Shown one piece after another: positions 30,386 through 42,241 of a stretch of 64,000 nt of DNA. The notes under the pieces were generated by a model. It had not been told where the DNA came from, did not search any database, and saw nothing but the letters and a program-made list of their open reading frames with translations. The stretch comes from Choricystis sp. odSpoLacu1 (lineage: Eukaryota; Chlorophyta; Trebouxiophyceae), in assembly GCA_958009055.1 (NCBI GenBank), contig OY253660.1:558001-622000 (forward strand), read 5' to 3'. Each line of letters opens with the position of its first letter. The stretch's first letter is position 1. The position numbers and the translations under genes are program-made.

Positions 30386-32142
30386 ATGGACGCCGCCCAG
30401 CCGCACGCGCCCGCTTGGCGCGTGCTGGTGCTGACGTCCGCCGGCGATGAACTGCCTGTACGCGTGCCGTGCAGCGCGGCGGTGGGCGAGCTGCGAGGTG
30501 AGTGGGCAGGGGGGGGGGGAGCGGCGGCAAAGTTTTCGCGCAATGCGCTGGCCGTCTACGACCAACCCTTTCCCCTCCTCCCCACTTCCACACACAAACA
30601 GCCACCATTCAAACACGCCTCGCGACCCGCACCGGCGCCGCCGCAACCGTGGCCCGCGTGTTTCTGCTGACACGTGACTCGCTCGCGCCCACCGGCGCGC
30701 CGCCGCGCCGCACCTTGCTCCTGGACGCCGAGGCCATGGCCGACGTGCTGGAGAATGGAGACTGCCTGCACGTCGACCTGGAGGCGGCTCCCGGCAGCGG
30801 GCGCAAGCGGCCTGCGCTGCCGCCGGCCGACGCGGCGCCGACGGGGGCTGTGACGCCCGCCGCCGCGCCCAAACGGCTGAGGCCCGCGGCTGACGGTCCT
30901 CTGTCGCCCGCTTCGGCGGAAGGCGGTGGTGGCAGTGAGCCCGCGACCGCGGCGCCGCAGGCGCAGCCGCTGGCGCGCGCTGCACCGTCCCCACCACCAC
31001 CCTCCCCCTCCTCTCCCCTGCCCTACGGCCTGCGCCCCTTCGATGACTACGCTACCCCCGCCGACCGCTGCGCCGCCGTGCGCGACGCGGTGCGCGCCGC
31101 CGTCAACGACGACGCCCCGCACGGCGGCCCGCCGACGCGCGTCATCGTGTACACGCAGACGCCCGCGCCGACGTGGTGGCCGGCCGAGCTGGCGTGGTCG
31201 CGCAGGTGGACGAGCGGCATGAACAAGATGCGGCGGGTGTATGACGCGGTGGTGGCGCGTGGGAGGGGGGGCGGCGCGTCAGGGCGGCCGCCGCCCGCGC
31301 CGCGTGCGCCGGCGTCCGCGCCGCCGCCGCTGCCGCCCAGGGCGCCGCCGGCTCCCGACACGCAGCCCCCTGCTGTTGCCGTCAATGGCAACGGTGGCGG
31401 CGAGTCGCGGGCTGGGTCGGCGGCTGCACCCGCCAAGCGCGGCGCGGCCGCGTCACCGTCACCGTCGGGCGCTGCTGCCGCCAGCCGCAGCGCTGCGCCG
31501 CCCGCTGATAAAGGCGCCAAGCCCACGCCCTCCACCTCTGTCGCGGGCAGTGCGTCCAAATCGTCCTCGGCGACCGGGTCGCCGTCGTCGAGCGGCAGCG
31601 ACGCGTCGGCGTCGTCCGACACTTCTTCCTCCTCGCCTTCCTCCTCCTCCCCGGGCACGCCCTCCACGTCGCCCTCCACGTCGCCCTCTGCTGCCGCGCC
31701 CCGCCCTCCGCCTGTGGACACGGGGCCCGGCATCCTGCACAACCTGCTGGTGGCTGCGACCGGGGTGGGCGAGCTGGTGCCGACGCGCGCGGAGGCCGCG
31801 GCCACCGCGGCCGCTGCGACCGCGGCAGCCGCGTCCGGTCTGCCGTTTGGCCTGCACCCGCTGGAGTCCTACCCGTCATCACGCGACGCGCGGGACGCGC
31901 TGCGGGACGCGGTGACGGCGGCCGTCAACGCGGAGCGCTCGCTCGCGGGCGCGCCCGCCGTCGCGCCGCGAGCCGTCTTCTCCAAGGCCTCCAAACCCGA
32001 GTGGTGGCCGCTGGACGCGTGGGACCGCAAGAAGTGGGCGGACGCGCCCAAGGGTGGGTTGAAGGCGGTGTTTGACGCGTTGATGAGGCTGGATGGTGGG
32101 GGCGGCGGTGGGTCGGCCGCGGGCACGGGGACGGCGGTGTGA
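30386..32142 (+). CDS. Ubiquitin-like N-terminus with two 'WWP' repeats, 550 aa (novel architecture)
   Basis: Exons 30386-30497 and 30602-32142. Residues about 11-96 look like a beta-grasp ubiquitin-like fold (WRVLVLTSAGDELPVRVP ... MADVLENGDCLHVDLE). Two copies of an 80-residue domain follow, at about 178-257 and 452-535. They share P(Y/F)GL.P...Y....D.R.A.RDAV.AAVN, then P.WWP...W...W and a final (V/F)(Y/F)DA(V/L). Between them is a Ser/Thr/Pro-rich disordered linker (SSSSPSSSSPGTPSTSPS). A basic RKRP/PKRLRP patch after the Ubl part suggests nuclear location. I do not recognise the repeat family; PxWWP recalls plant EIN3-type DNA-binding proteins but nothing else supports that. Confidence 0.65.
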
Positions 32143-32344
32143 GAGAGGGAATGGAATGAAAGTTTGCTTTGGTTTGATGTTTTTCGTTCTTAGTAACACA
32201 CTCTGCTGCATGTTTGTAAGAAAGAAGCGTGCGCACGAGGCACGATGTAGGAACAAAAACCGCGGAGAAAAGATTGGAACGAAGATACAAAAAAAAAAAC
32301 ATCTGATCACGTCTAACCCCTGCTTCTCTCTCCCTCCCCTCCCT

Positions 32345-33214
32345 TCAATACGTTTCCAGCACCTTGGGATCTACGCCCGCATTGCTGGCCGTCCCAAACT
32401 CGTCCTGCCGCCCGGTCGCGTAGCACAGGTGCGTGTCAAACACCCAGGCGTGCAGCGCGGCCAGCGACGGCAGCGCGTCTGTCGCTTCACGCCACGCGGC
32501 GGTGGAGGCGGCTTCCCGGGCGGCACGGGCGGCCAGGGCGTCGTCGTCGACAATGCCGGCGTCCGACACGGCGACATAGTGCAGGGAGAAGAAAGACGAG
32601 GAGGCGGCAGGGCTCAACGCCTCGCCGCCCAGCCCAAACGTCGTGTCAAAAATGGCGCGCGTCCTCCCCATGTGGAAGGACGACGTCACCACCGCCAGCG
32701 ACCGCCACCCACGCGGCGCGACGTGGGTGGTGAGGCCAAACAGGGCGTTGCCGACGGTGTCATAGGATTGAGATTCTTTCAGCACAGCCCCCGGCGGCAC
32801 GCCGTGCGTGGACACCAGGTAGCGCGCCCCCGCCGTCCCCTCCGTCAGGGGGCGTCCCGTGATGGCGTCAGTTGGGGGCGGCTTGTGGGGCGTGCCTGCG
32901 CCGAGTAACACTATCGGAGGGAGGCCCGTCGGCGGTGGGACGGTGGCTGGTGCGACGGCGACCGTTGCGGTCCGCCTCAGGCCGGCCGCCACATCCAAGC
33001 GGCGTTGTACCCAGGGTGGCAGGCTGCCATCGTCGCGCAGGCCGCCCCCCAGCACGAAGACGGCGTCCAGGGGGGGCAGGGGGAGGGGGTTGGACGCGAA
33101 CGCGTCGACCCAGGAGGGTGGGGCGGCGTCGACGGTGAGGCGGCGGCGGGGTAAGGGGGGGCGGGCGCAGCCGCTGCCGCGCCAGGCGGCGCGCAGGGGG
33201 CGAGACGCAAGCAT
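32345..33214 (-). CDS. DUF218 (YdcF/SanA-like) domain protein, 289 aa
   Basis: Single exon from ATG 33214. Residues 1-30 are Arg/Ala/Pro-rich and lack acidic residues, consistent with an organelle transit peptide. The DUF218 core is DAVFVLGGGLRDDGSLPPWVQRRLDVA (Rossmann strand and Gly loop), then PIVLLGAG, ESQSYDTVGNALFG and VVTSSFHMGRTRAIF. These are the conserved charged and polar positions of the family. Bacterial relatives act in envelope or vitamin-related processes, and plant homologues are uncharacterised, so no reaction is given. It is divergent, across 161 bp, from the unknown gene at 33376. Confidence 0.85.
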   Translation of the reverse strand: MLASRPLRAAWRGSGCARPPLPRRRLTVDAAPPSWVDAFASNPLPLPPLDAVFVLGGGLRDDGSLPPWVQRRLDVAAGLRRTATVAVAPATVPPPTGLPPIVLLGAGTPHKPPPTDAITGRPLTEGTAGARYLVSTHGVPPGAVLKESQSYDTVGNALFGLTTHVAPRGWRSLAVVTSSFHMGRTRAIFDTTFGLGGEALSPAASSSFFSLHYVAVSDAGIVDDDALAARAAREAASTAAWREATDALPSLAALHAWVFDTHLCYATGRQDEFGTASNAGVDPKVLETY

Positions 33215-33375
33215 CAGGTCGGGATTGAAGGGAAAAAGAGGTGTGTGACGGTCAAAAAAACGATCGGTCGCGACAGAACGCTCGAATTTTGCACGCGCAG
33301 GGGCGCCGAAAAACACGCGACGCCCTGTTCAAAAAAACCGCGCCTGCCCCCGTGTCCGTCCTGCGCGTGCATGCA
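33215..33375. promoter_or_regulatory. Shared upstream region, DUF218 / unknown gene
   Basis: 161 bp between divergent start codons. No motif is called. Confidence 0.45.
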
Positions 33376-34546
33376 ATGGCGCAGGTAGGGCGGGCGTGCG
33401 GACCGGGTAGAGGTGAGAGGTTTCGCTGCTCCGCCCATTCCGACGAGCGCTTCCCGAAACCGCCCTCCCCCTCTCCCCTCGCCCACACAGCCCGTCACGG
33501 GGCGCGTCGCCAACTTCCAAGCCCTCCTGGCTCGCGTGGAGGCCGACCTGTCCGAGGCCGCCGCCGAAGCCGACGAGCTGGCCGCCGCGGGCGGGCGCGC
33601 GTCGGCCGCAGGGTCGCGTCCCTCGTCCGCCGCCCTGGCGCCGGCGGTGGAGGTGACCAGCTTTGTGCGGCTGGAGGAGCTGTTGTCAGACGGGGGCGGT
33701 GGAGCGGGTGATGACGCTGCTGCCGCCTCAACCGCCGCAGGTGCCCGCCCGCGCGCCGACCAGCCACGCCGCCGTCGCTCCTGGTCCCTCGCTGGCTGGA
33801 CGGGGCGCCGCGCCGCCGCGGCCGCGGTGGCGGCAGCAGCCGACGCATCCTCCTACATGCCTCCACCTGCTGCGCCCGGCCGGGCGGACGCGCTGGCGGC
33901 GCTGAAAGCGCGGCGTGGCGCGGCCGCGTTGGCGCGCGTCGGGGCCCCACAGCCCCCGCCCCACGTGCCGCTGTCTGTGGAGCCAGTCAGCCCTGTGGTG
34001 GCGGTGGCCGACCAGGCCGCCCCTCAGCGCCCGTTTCTGCGGCGGTCGCCGCTGGCGCTGGCGCCGAGCGCGCGCGCCGCGGCAGTCGCGCGCGCCGCGG
34101 CAGTCCCGCGCGCCTCCGCGCCCGAGGCCGACCCCCGCGCCCCGCCCCCCGCACGCCGGCGGCCGGCCCCCTTACCTCTTTCCCGCCCCCGCAAACCGTG
34201 GAACGGGGGTGACGGCCTGGCGCCGCCGCCCACGGTGGCGGTCGAGTGGGCGGGGCCGGCCGCAGCTGTCGCTGCCGCCACGACGGCCGAGCCTCGCCCC
34301 CGCCCCAGCCTGGCGTGGACGGCGGCGGTGGCTGCGTCGCCCGCGTCCCCACCCGAGTCGGACGAGGGCAGCTCGGAGGAGGATGACGGGTGGAGCGCGG
34401 GGCGCGGCGCGCCTCCTGCGCCGCCCACTGCTGCAGCCCCGTCCCCCGACCGCGGGGGCGACACCGGCCCGCTGGACGACGTGCTGGACCGCATGTCCGA
34501 AGTGCTGGTCAAGATGGACGGCCTGCTGTCGGCGGAGGGGGGGTGA
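33376..34546 (+). CDS. Ala/Pro-rich, mostly disordered protein (unknown)
   Basis: Proposed exons are 33376-33384 (M-A-Q only) and 33491-34546, about 354 aa. The acceptor CACACAG at 33490 is clear; the 9-nt first exon with donor GTAGGG is the nearest start that keeps the frame and is less certain. Two short helical parts flank a long disordered middle: PVTGRVANFQALLARVEADLSEAAAEADELAA at the N-terminus and PLDDVLDRMSEVLVKMDGLLS at the C-terminus. The middle has acidic (ESDEGSSEEDDGW) and basic (RRRRSW) patches. The helices could mediate oligomerisation or binding to a partner. No family is recognised. Confidence 0.5.
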
Positions 34547-34950
34547 AGAAGGGTAAACGCTGCCCGCATGATTTTCTGTCTTGTGTTCTTATTTTCCGCT
34601 GTTAGCCTCTCGTTTTGCCTGCACTTCGAATCATGAAAAGGAGTTGCTGTCACTTTCTCTCTATCCACGCGCAAACGGTGTGTGTGTGTGTGTGTGTGTG
34701 AAGTGCGGGGACAAGGAAACAAAACGAAAAAAACGTCGAGCGTTTCCCACAACTCTCCATCTGGCGCCGGAAGTGTGTGGAGCTGTGGACACGCGTTCGC
34801 AGCACCCACTCATCCACGCCTGTGCACACTCCCTCCTCAATCGCAGGCGGGCGCCCTCTTGCTAGACAGTGCGGCCCCCCCCTCACCGCGCGCCAGCGCA
34901 TCGACTCGCCGGCGGCAGGGCCGCGCGTCTTCCTCTCGCCCTTGCGCGCC
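34547..34950. other. Intergenic with (GT)11 run
   Basis: About 0.4 kb between the unknown gene and CWC22, both on the plus strand. It contains a GT microsatellite at 34678-34700. The rest is probably 3' UTR and the CWC22 promoter. Confidence 0.55.
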
Positions 34951-37436
34951 ATGCCGTCCACCTCCTCGGACGCGTCGCCATCGCGGTCACCGTCAGGCGA
35001 GTACGACGTGCGGCGGGACAGGTACGTGTGTGTTGACGGGGTGCGAGCAGCACGCCGCGAAATCGGCGCCGGCACGCCAGCACCGGCACGCCTACACGAG
35101 CCTCCCCCTCCCACCCTCCGCCCTCACCTTGCACACACACAACACGCACGCACACACAGGAACACCACGCCCGCTGACGACGACGCATCACCCACCCGCG
35201 CCGCCCCCCTCGCCGACCCCGCGCCACCGCGCCGCGGCGGTGCCCCCCCCGTCCGCCGCGGCCGGGGCAGCTTTCGCGCCCCGGGGGCGCACGGTGACCG
35301 GGTTTCGCCCCCGCCGCCCCGCCGGGATGGTGGGCGAGGGTACAGAGCGGTGGTGGCGTCCACCGCGCCCGCGCGCGGCGCCCCGGGCGCATACGTGCCG
35401 CCCCACCGCCTGCGCGCCGCGCTGGAGGGGGCGGACGACAGGGAGGGGGAGGCGTACCAGCGGCTGACGTGGGACGCGTTGCGCAAGGTGAGTGGGAAGG
35501 AAGGGAGGGAGGCGAGGGCAGTGCGCACTCGCCAAAACACACACCACCCAACCACTCTTCCCCTTCCCTCCTCCCCACAGTCCATCAACGGCCTCATCAA
35601 CAAGGTCAACGCCGACAACGTCAAGCACATCCTGCCCGAACTGTTTGGCGAGAACCTGGTGCGGGGGCGGGGGCTGCTGTGCCGCGCGCTGTTGAAGCAG
35701 CAGCTCGCGTCCCCCACCTACGCCCCCGTCCTGGCCGCCGTCGCCGCCGTCGTCAACACAAAGTTCCCCGAGATCGGGGAACTGTTGCTGGGGCGCTGCA
35801 TCGCCACGTTCAAGCGCGCGTACGGGCGCAACGACAAGGCGGCGTCGGGGGCGGCAGCCGCGCTGATTGCCCACCTCGCCAACCAGGGCGTCGCCGACCC
35901 CCTGCTCCCCCTGCAACTGCTCACCCTGTTGCTGGAGGCGCCCACCGCCGACTCGGTGGAGCTCGCGGTCGGCCTGGCCCGCGAGTGTGGCGCGAGGCTC
36001 GCGGACGCCGCGCCGCGCGCAGAGGCGCTGGTGTTTGACCGTTTCCGCGCGGTCCTGGCCGACGGCGCCGTCGACAGGCGGGCCCAGTTCATCATCGAAG
36101 CCTTGTTCCGGGTGCGCCGGGACGGCTACACCGCCCACCCCGCGCTGCCGCCCGGGCTGGACCTGGTGGATGACGACGACCAGATCACGCACGCCGCGTC
36201 GCTCGATGACGCGCCCGACGCGGCCCCCAGGCTGGACGATTTCACTGTGGACCCCGACTACGCGGCGCACGAGGCCGAGTATGACGCGATTCGCAAAGAG
36301 ATCCTGGGGGACGGCAGCGAGGAAGAGGATGAGAGTGGCGACGACGACGACGATGGCGACGCCGCGCCGCCGCCGCCCCCCACTCACGCCCCGGGCGGCC
36401 CCATCAAGGACGCCACCGAGACCAACCTGGTCAACCTGCGCCGCACCATCTACCTGACCCTCATGTCGGCCCTCGACTTTGAGGAGGCGGGGCACAAGCT
36501 GAACAAGATCGCGCTCGCGCCGGGGCAAGAGATTGAGGTGGTCACGATGATCATTGAATGCTGCTCCCAGGAGAAAACCTACCTCAAGTTTTATGGTATG
36601 CTGGCCCAACGTTTTTGCGCGCTGAAACCAGTGTGGGCGGATCTGTTTGAGCAGTGTTTTCAGAAGCAGGTGAGCAGGAAGAGAGGGGCGTTTTTGTTTG
36701 TTTTTCTTCACACACGCGCACACACGCTCACGCCCCTGCTTTTCCCCACCCACTCCCACCTACACAGTACGCCCTCATCCACCGCCTCGAAACCAACAAG
36801 CTGCGCAACGTGGCCCGCCTGTACGGCCACCTGTTTGCGACGGACGCGCTCTCGTGGGCCACCCTGGCGTGTGTCCGCCTGACGGAAGACGACACGACGT
36901 CCTCCTCCCGCATCTTTGTCAAAGTCTTGTTCCAAGACATGGCGGAGGCCATGGGCCTGGCGTCCCTGTTGGCGCGCGTCACTGATCCCTCGCTCGCGGG
37001 CCCCCTGGCCGGCCTCTTCCCCGACGATTCAGCCCGCAACCTGCGCTTCGCCATCAACTTTTTCACGTCGTGCGGCCTGGGCGCCCTGACCGAGGGCGCG
37101 CGCGCCCACTTGAAGGAGTTGCCGGCGTTGCTGGCCGCGCGGCGTGCCGCCGCGCCGCCGCCGCTGAGCAGCAGCGGCACGCGGTCGTCGTCATCGTCCT
37201 ACACGTCCAGTGGTAGCAGCAGCTACACGTCGTCGTCATCGGGTACGTCGTCACGCAGCCGCAGCCGCAGCAGCACGCCTCGGTCGGGGCGGTCGCGCGA
37301 CGATGACGACGGCGGCGACCGCGGCCGCCGCGACGACGACCGCGGCCGCCACCGCCGCCGGTCGCCCGAGAGCGGGGAGCGGGGGCAGTCGCCACCGCGT
37401 GCGCGGCGGCGGACGCGGTCGCCGGCCAAGGAGTGA
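34951..37436 (+). CDS. CWC22: Pre-mRNA splicing factor CWC22
   Basis: Exons 34951-35021, 35160-35487, 35581-36669 and 36768-37436, in frame, 718 aa. CWC22 binds eIF4A3 and loads the exon junction complex within the spliceosome. Domains in order: basic, RGG-containing disordered N-terminus (GGAPPVRRGRG); MIF4G from about residue 134 (SINGLINKVNADNVKHILPE, then LKQQLASP); acidic linker (DGSEEEDESGDDDDDG); MA3 domain at about 417-525 (NLRRTIYLTLMSALDFEEAGHKL); conserved RIFVKVLFQDMAEAMGL block; and a C-terminal Ser-rich and Arg/Ser tail (SRSRSRSSTPRSGRSRDDDD). The domain order is complete for the family. An upstream non-ATG extension was rejected. Confidence 0.95.
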
Positions 37437-37639
37437 GAGAGAGAGGGGGGTTGTGTGGTTGGTTTGGGGGAGAGGGCCAGGCTTTTTCTGTTTTCTCTTT
37501 TGCTTCTGTCAAAAACCAGCACGGTGAGCCAAACACCAGACATTGAAACACGACAAACAAAGGAAAATGTCGATCACAGGAGTGTGTGTATGAAGGAAAA
37601 AAAGAAACATCACGCGCTCTTCTTCTCCCCTCCCTCTTT

Positions 37640-39542
37640 TCACGAGCCGCGCGTGCTGCCCAGCGTGCGCAACCGCAGCGCCTGCAGCTTGATGAACCCG
37701 GCCGCATCCTTTTGGTCGTACGCGCCCTGGTCGTCCTCAAAGGAGGCAATCTTTTCGGAGTAGAGGGAGAAGGGGGACTTGCGCCCGACGACAATTGCGT
37801 TGCCTTTGTACAGTTTGAGCCGCGCCGTACCGCTCATGTGCTCCTGGGTCGCATCGATGGCAGCCTGCAGGGCCACCCGTTCCGGGGAGAACCAGAACCC
37901 ATTGTACACGAGTTCAGCGTAGCGGGGCATGAGGTCATCCTTCAGGTGAGCCTCCCCCCGGTCCAGGGTGATCGACTCAACCGCGCGGCGCGCGGTCAGC
38001 AGCAGGGTGCCGCCCGGGGTTTCGTACACGCCGCGCGACTTCATGCCGACGAAGCGGGATTCGACGATGTCCAGGCGGCCGATGCCGTTGGCGCCGGCGA
38101 CCTAGGGGGTGGTGGGTGTGGGTGTATGGGGAAAAAAAGGTGAGTTGAGAAACAAACAAAGAGACAAAACAAAAACAAAACTCCACCGCACCCTCTCCCC
38201 TCCATCCTTCCTCCTACCTTGTTCAGCTCCGCCAGCATGGTAGCAGGCGACAGCCTGGCCCCGTTGAGCGCGACCGGGTCCCCCTTCTCAAACTCAATCT
38301 CCACATAGGTCGGCGCGTCGGGCGCGCTCTCGGGCGACACCGACCGCGTGAACATGGACTCATCTGGCTCCGCCCATGGGTCTTCGAGTGCGTTGCCTTC
38401 ATACGAGATGTGGAGCAGGTTGGCGTCCATGGAGAAGGGGGGCTCCCCCCGCTTGGAGGCCGGGACCGCGATCCCCGCCGCTTCAGCGTAAGCAATGAGC
38501 TTCGTCCTCGAGTTCAGGTCCCACTCGCGCCAGGGGGCGATGACCTTGATGTCGGGCTTGAGGCCGTAGTAGCTAAGAAGGGGGGTAGGGGAGGGGAGGG
38601 GAGGGTTGTGAGTGTGTGTTTTGCGGAAAGAAAAAGACAGACTCCCACCCTCCCAAAAACAAGCCACAACACACGCCAACACACACCAACACACACACGC
38701 ACAACGCACAACACTCCACACTCACCCCAGCTCAAACCGGACTTGGTCGTTGCCCTTGCCCGTCGCCCCATGCGACACCGCGTCAGCGCCGACCGCTTTC
38801 GCGATCTCGATCTGGCGCTTCGCGATCAGCGGCCGCGCAATCGACGTCCCCAACAAGTATGTACCCTCGTACAGCGCGTTGGCCCGGAACATGGGGAACA
38901 CGTAGTCCCGCACAAACTCTTCGCGCAGGTCGTCGATGAAGATTTCTTTGACACCCGCCGCCGCGGCTTTCGCGCGCGCGGGCTCCAGCTCCTCCCCCTG
39001 CCCCAGGTCGGCGGTGAAGGTGACGACTTCGCAGTCGTAGGTGTCTTGCAGCCATTTCAGGATGACGGAGGTGTCGAGGCCGCCTGAGTAGGCGAGGACC
39101 ACTTTTTTGACGGTGCCCGACATGCCGGCTTTCGCAGTGGCGGCCACGGGGGACGCGCGGGAGGGGCGGCGGGGGGCGACGGCGGGGCTGGCGCGGGCCG
39201 GGCGGCCGCCTGAAGGTGGGGGGGGGGGGGGGGCGGGGTGAGCGGTGTGTCGCTAGCCGTCGGGAGGAGGAGCACGCCCCTAGTCGTGTTGCTCGCCGCC
39301 CGCCCCTCCCGCTCCACGCCTCCGCCAACCGACACCTCCCCCTTGCAAGCACTGTGCGCTGCAGCGTCCAATGGGACGGTGGGAGGGGCAGCGCCCGTAC
39401 ACGCGGCCGCGGGAGGCCGCACAATAGGGCGGCACAGTTTCGGAGCCAGGGGGCCCACGCAGTCTCCCAAAAAAGCGCGACCCTTGCCTCGCCTGTCCCC
39501 TCTCGCCGTTCACTCACCGATACGGCGGGCAACCACCGGCAT
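37640..39542 (-). CDS. ASS1: Argininosuccinate synthase, plastid-targeted
   Basis: Exons 39542-39518, 39209-38726, 38572-38218 and 38101-37640, in frame, 441 aa. It joins citrulline and aspartate with ATP in arginine synthesis. The ATP loop AYSGGLDTS is at 48-56; [22 protein letters not shown] and [17 protein letters not shown] are the citrulline/aspartate-site blocks. About 40 residues precede the conserved core and are Arg/Ala/Ser/Pro-rich ([20 protein letters not shown]), a typical chloroplast transit peptide, as plant ASS is plastidial. The first coding exon has just eight codons plus one base; I chose it because it provides the only ATG that reaches the core in frame through a GTGAGT donor. 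It is divergent from Miro. Confidence 0.95.
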
Positions 39543-39700
39543 AGTGGGCTGGCAAGAGAGGACGCGAGGGCGTGCAGAGAGGCAGCGAATGGGGAGCGAA
39601 AACAGAGCAAAAGAACTGCGCCGCGGCTCGTCGTCTCACTCTCTCTGTTTTTCTTCGCATAGACACCCGACCAGCCCGCGCCGTGCCGTCAAACGACAAT
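39543..39700. promoter_or_regulatory. Shared upstream region, ASS / Miro
   Basis: 158 bp between divergent start codons, the shortest such gap here. No motif is called. Confidence 0.5.
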
Positions 39701-42044
39701 ATGAGCGCGCCCCTGCGCAACAAGCCCGTCAACGTCGTCGTCGTGGGCGACGCCCGCGTCGGCAAGACCGCCCTCATCACCGCCGCGGCGACCGAGGGGT
39801 TTGCAGAGAGGCCGCCCCCCACGCTGCCGCCCACGCGCCTGCCCGCGGACGCGACGCCAGAGGGTGTGCCCCTCGTCCTCACCGACACCTCGTCCCGGGA
39901 GGAGGACAGAGCCGTGACGGAGGCCGCGTTGAGAGCGGCGGACGCGGTGGTGGTGGCGTTTGACGTCGGTGAGATTGGGGGGCAATCGATGGATGCGCGC
40001 GTGCGCGCGCTCGGCCCCTCAACGGGGCTGCGCGCGCCACGCCCCGGGGCGGCTCACGCGCTGCAGGCTGACCGTGGCGACACACGCGACGATTGGGGAA
40101 GGAGAGCGTGGAAATTGCGAGGCGGCACGCGCGACGCACAACTCACGGGGCGCTGTCCCTCACCTTCCTCTCCCCACCCACCCACCCCACACACACCAGC
40201 CCGCCCCGACACCCTGGACCGCGTGTCCTCGCACTGGATGCCCGAGCTGGCGCGCCTGGGGGTGGCGGCCCCCACCGTGCTCGTGGGCTGCAAAGCCGAC
40301 GCGGCACCCACTGACGCGGCGCGGCTGACAGCGGTCGTGGCCCCCGTCATGCACCGCCACAAGCAGATCGAGACGTGCCTGGAGTGCAGCGCCAAGAAGC
40401 TGGTGTTTGTGGGCGAGGTGAGCAGGAGGAAGAGGGAAGGGAGGTGATTCTTTTTTCTGCGGCCGTGTTCCCTGCCCTTTCCACACCAACATTCGCCCTC
40501 CCACCCCCCCCGTCAGGTCTTCTACTACGCCCTCAAAGCCGTCATCCACCCCACCGCCCCCCTGTACGACGCCGCCGCCTCCTCGGGCGCGGGCGCGCTG
40601 CGCCCCGCCGCCATCCGCGCACTGAAGCGTGTCTTCGCCGCCTGCGACGCCGACGGCGACGGCACCCTGAGCGATGCTGAACTCAACGCGTTCCAGGTGC
40701 GCTGCTTCTCCGCCCCCCTGTCCCCCGACGAGCTGGCGGGCGTGAAAAAGGTGGTGGCCGACCGACTGGCCGCGGGCGTGTCCCCCGGCGGCAACCTCAC
40801 GCTGGCGGGGTTCCTCTTCCTGCACGCCCTGTTCATTGAGCGTGGGCGGCTGGAGACCACGTGGGCCGTGCTGCGCACGTTTGGGTATGGCGATGACTTG
40901 ACCCTGGCCCCCGACGCACTCTCCGGCGCGGGCGGCGCGTCGCCGCGCGCCCCTGGTGCGACCCCCCACCTCACCCCCCGCGCCGTCACCTTCTTCGAGG
41001 CCGCCTTCCGCCGCGCCGACCGCGACGGCGACGGCGAGCTGGCTGCCGCGGAGGAGGCGGACTTGTGGTCGTCTGCGCCCGCGCCGCCGTGGCCCCCCGC
41101 GCGCGACGCCCCCCCCCCTCGCGCCGCGCGGCCCGGCGGGCGGCCTCACCCCCGCCGGCCTGGTGGGGAGGCTGCACGCGCTGGCCAGTGCTGATCCGTC
41201 TGCCGCGGCCGCGGCCGCCATGTACGCGGGGTTGGACGCACGGGCGGGTGACATCGTGGCTTGCGCGCGCCCCCGCCGCGCGGGCGACCCGGGGAGCGCC
41301 TCCCCCACCGCCCGCCCCCTCCTCCGGGGCCTGGTGTTTGGGGCGGATGCTGCCTCATCCGCGCGGCGCAGCCTGGTGGCCGCCGTGGCGGCGTCCCCCC
41401 CCCCCCGCCGCGACGACCACGACCCTCTCCGCCGTCGGCCCGCTGCCGCCACCGCCGCCACCGGCGCCGGCGTCGCCCGATGCCAAGCCCGTGCCCCCGC
41501 CTCCGACGCAGTACCTGCAGCTGACCGAGGTGGCGGAGGGCGGGGTGGCGGGTCTGGCGGGGGACCCAGCCCCCTTCGCGGGGGTGGACGTCGCAGCCTT
41601 TGTCTTCGATGCTGGGGACGCGCCCTCCTTTGACGCGGCGGCGGCCGCCCTGGTGGCGGTGGCCGATGCCGCCGGCCCCGGCCTCCCCTGCGTCCTGGTG
41701 GCCGCGGGCGATGGCGGTGGCGCCCCCGACGCGTCGGCCGCCGTCGCGGCCGCGTGTGGCGCCCTCGACCTGCGCTTGCCCGTCCCTTTCTCATCCCTTT
41801 TACCATCCGACGCGGCGGGCGCGGTGGCCGCCCTGGCGGCCGCCGCCCGGGGCGGCGCGCGCGCGACGCCGGCGACGCCCATGCTGCGCGCGCGGCGCGC
41901 GCGCGCGAGCGCGCGTTCCGGCACGCCCTGCTGGCGGCGGGTGGAGGGGCGCTGGCGGCGGCGGCGGTGTACGCGGTGTGGCGGGCGGCCAAGCCGGCGC
42001 AGGGCGAGAGTGGGGGGAGGGTGGAGGTGAAGAAGGGCGGGTGA
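39701..42044 (+). CDS. MIRO: Mitochondrial Rho GTPase (Miro/Gem1 family)
   Basis: Exons 39701-39968, 40200-40417 and 40517-42044. Miro sits in the mitochondrial outer membrane and links GTP and calcium to organelle movement and ER contact. Order: N-terminal GTPase (P-loop GDARVGKTAL; DTSS box), EF-hand 1 DADGDGTLSDAE, EF-hand 2 DRDGDGELAAAE, a degenerate second GTPase, and a C-terminal anchor (LLAAGGGALAAAAVYAVWRA). The base-specificity motif reads CKAD where NKxD is usual. The frame breaks at C8 41109-41116, at C12 41395-41406 and near 41850-41880 in GC-repeat sequence; family features continue across all three. The first two need one base fewer and the third one more, so the net is consistent with the total length. 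Confidence 0.85.
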
Positions 42045-42241
42045 TGTGGAACGAGGGGCGCGTGTGTGTGTTGTTAGCATGAAATAAAAAAGAGACACCA
42101 GATAAGAGAAACGAAATGCAAAAGCCTTCAATGAAAAACGCGGCGGGTGTCCTCTACACACACACGAATCCAAGAAAAAAAAGGAGGCGGGGGCGGAGAG
42201 AAGCGACGAGCAACGGGTATGCAACCCTCTTTCCCTCTCCT

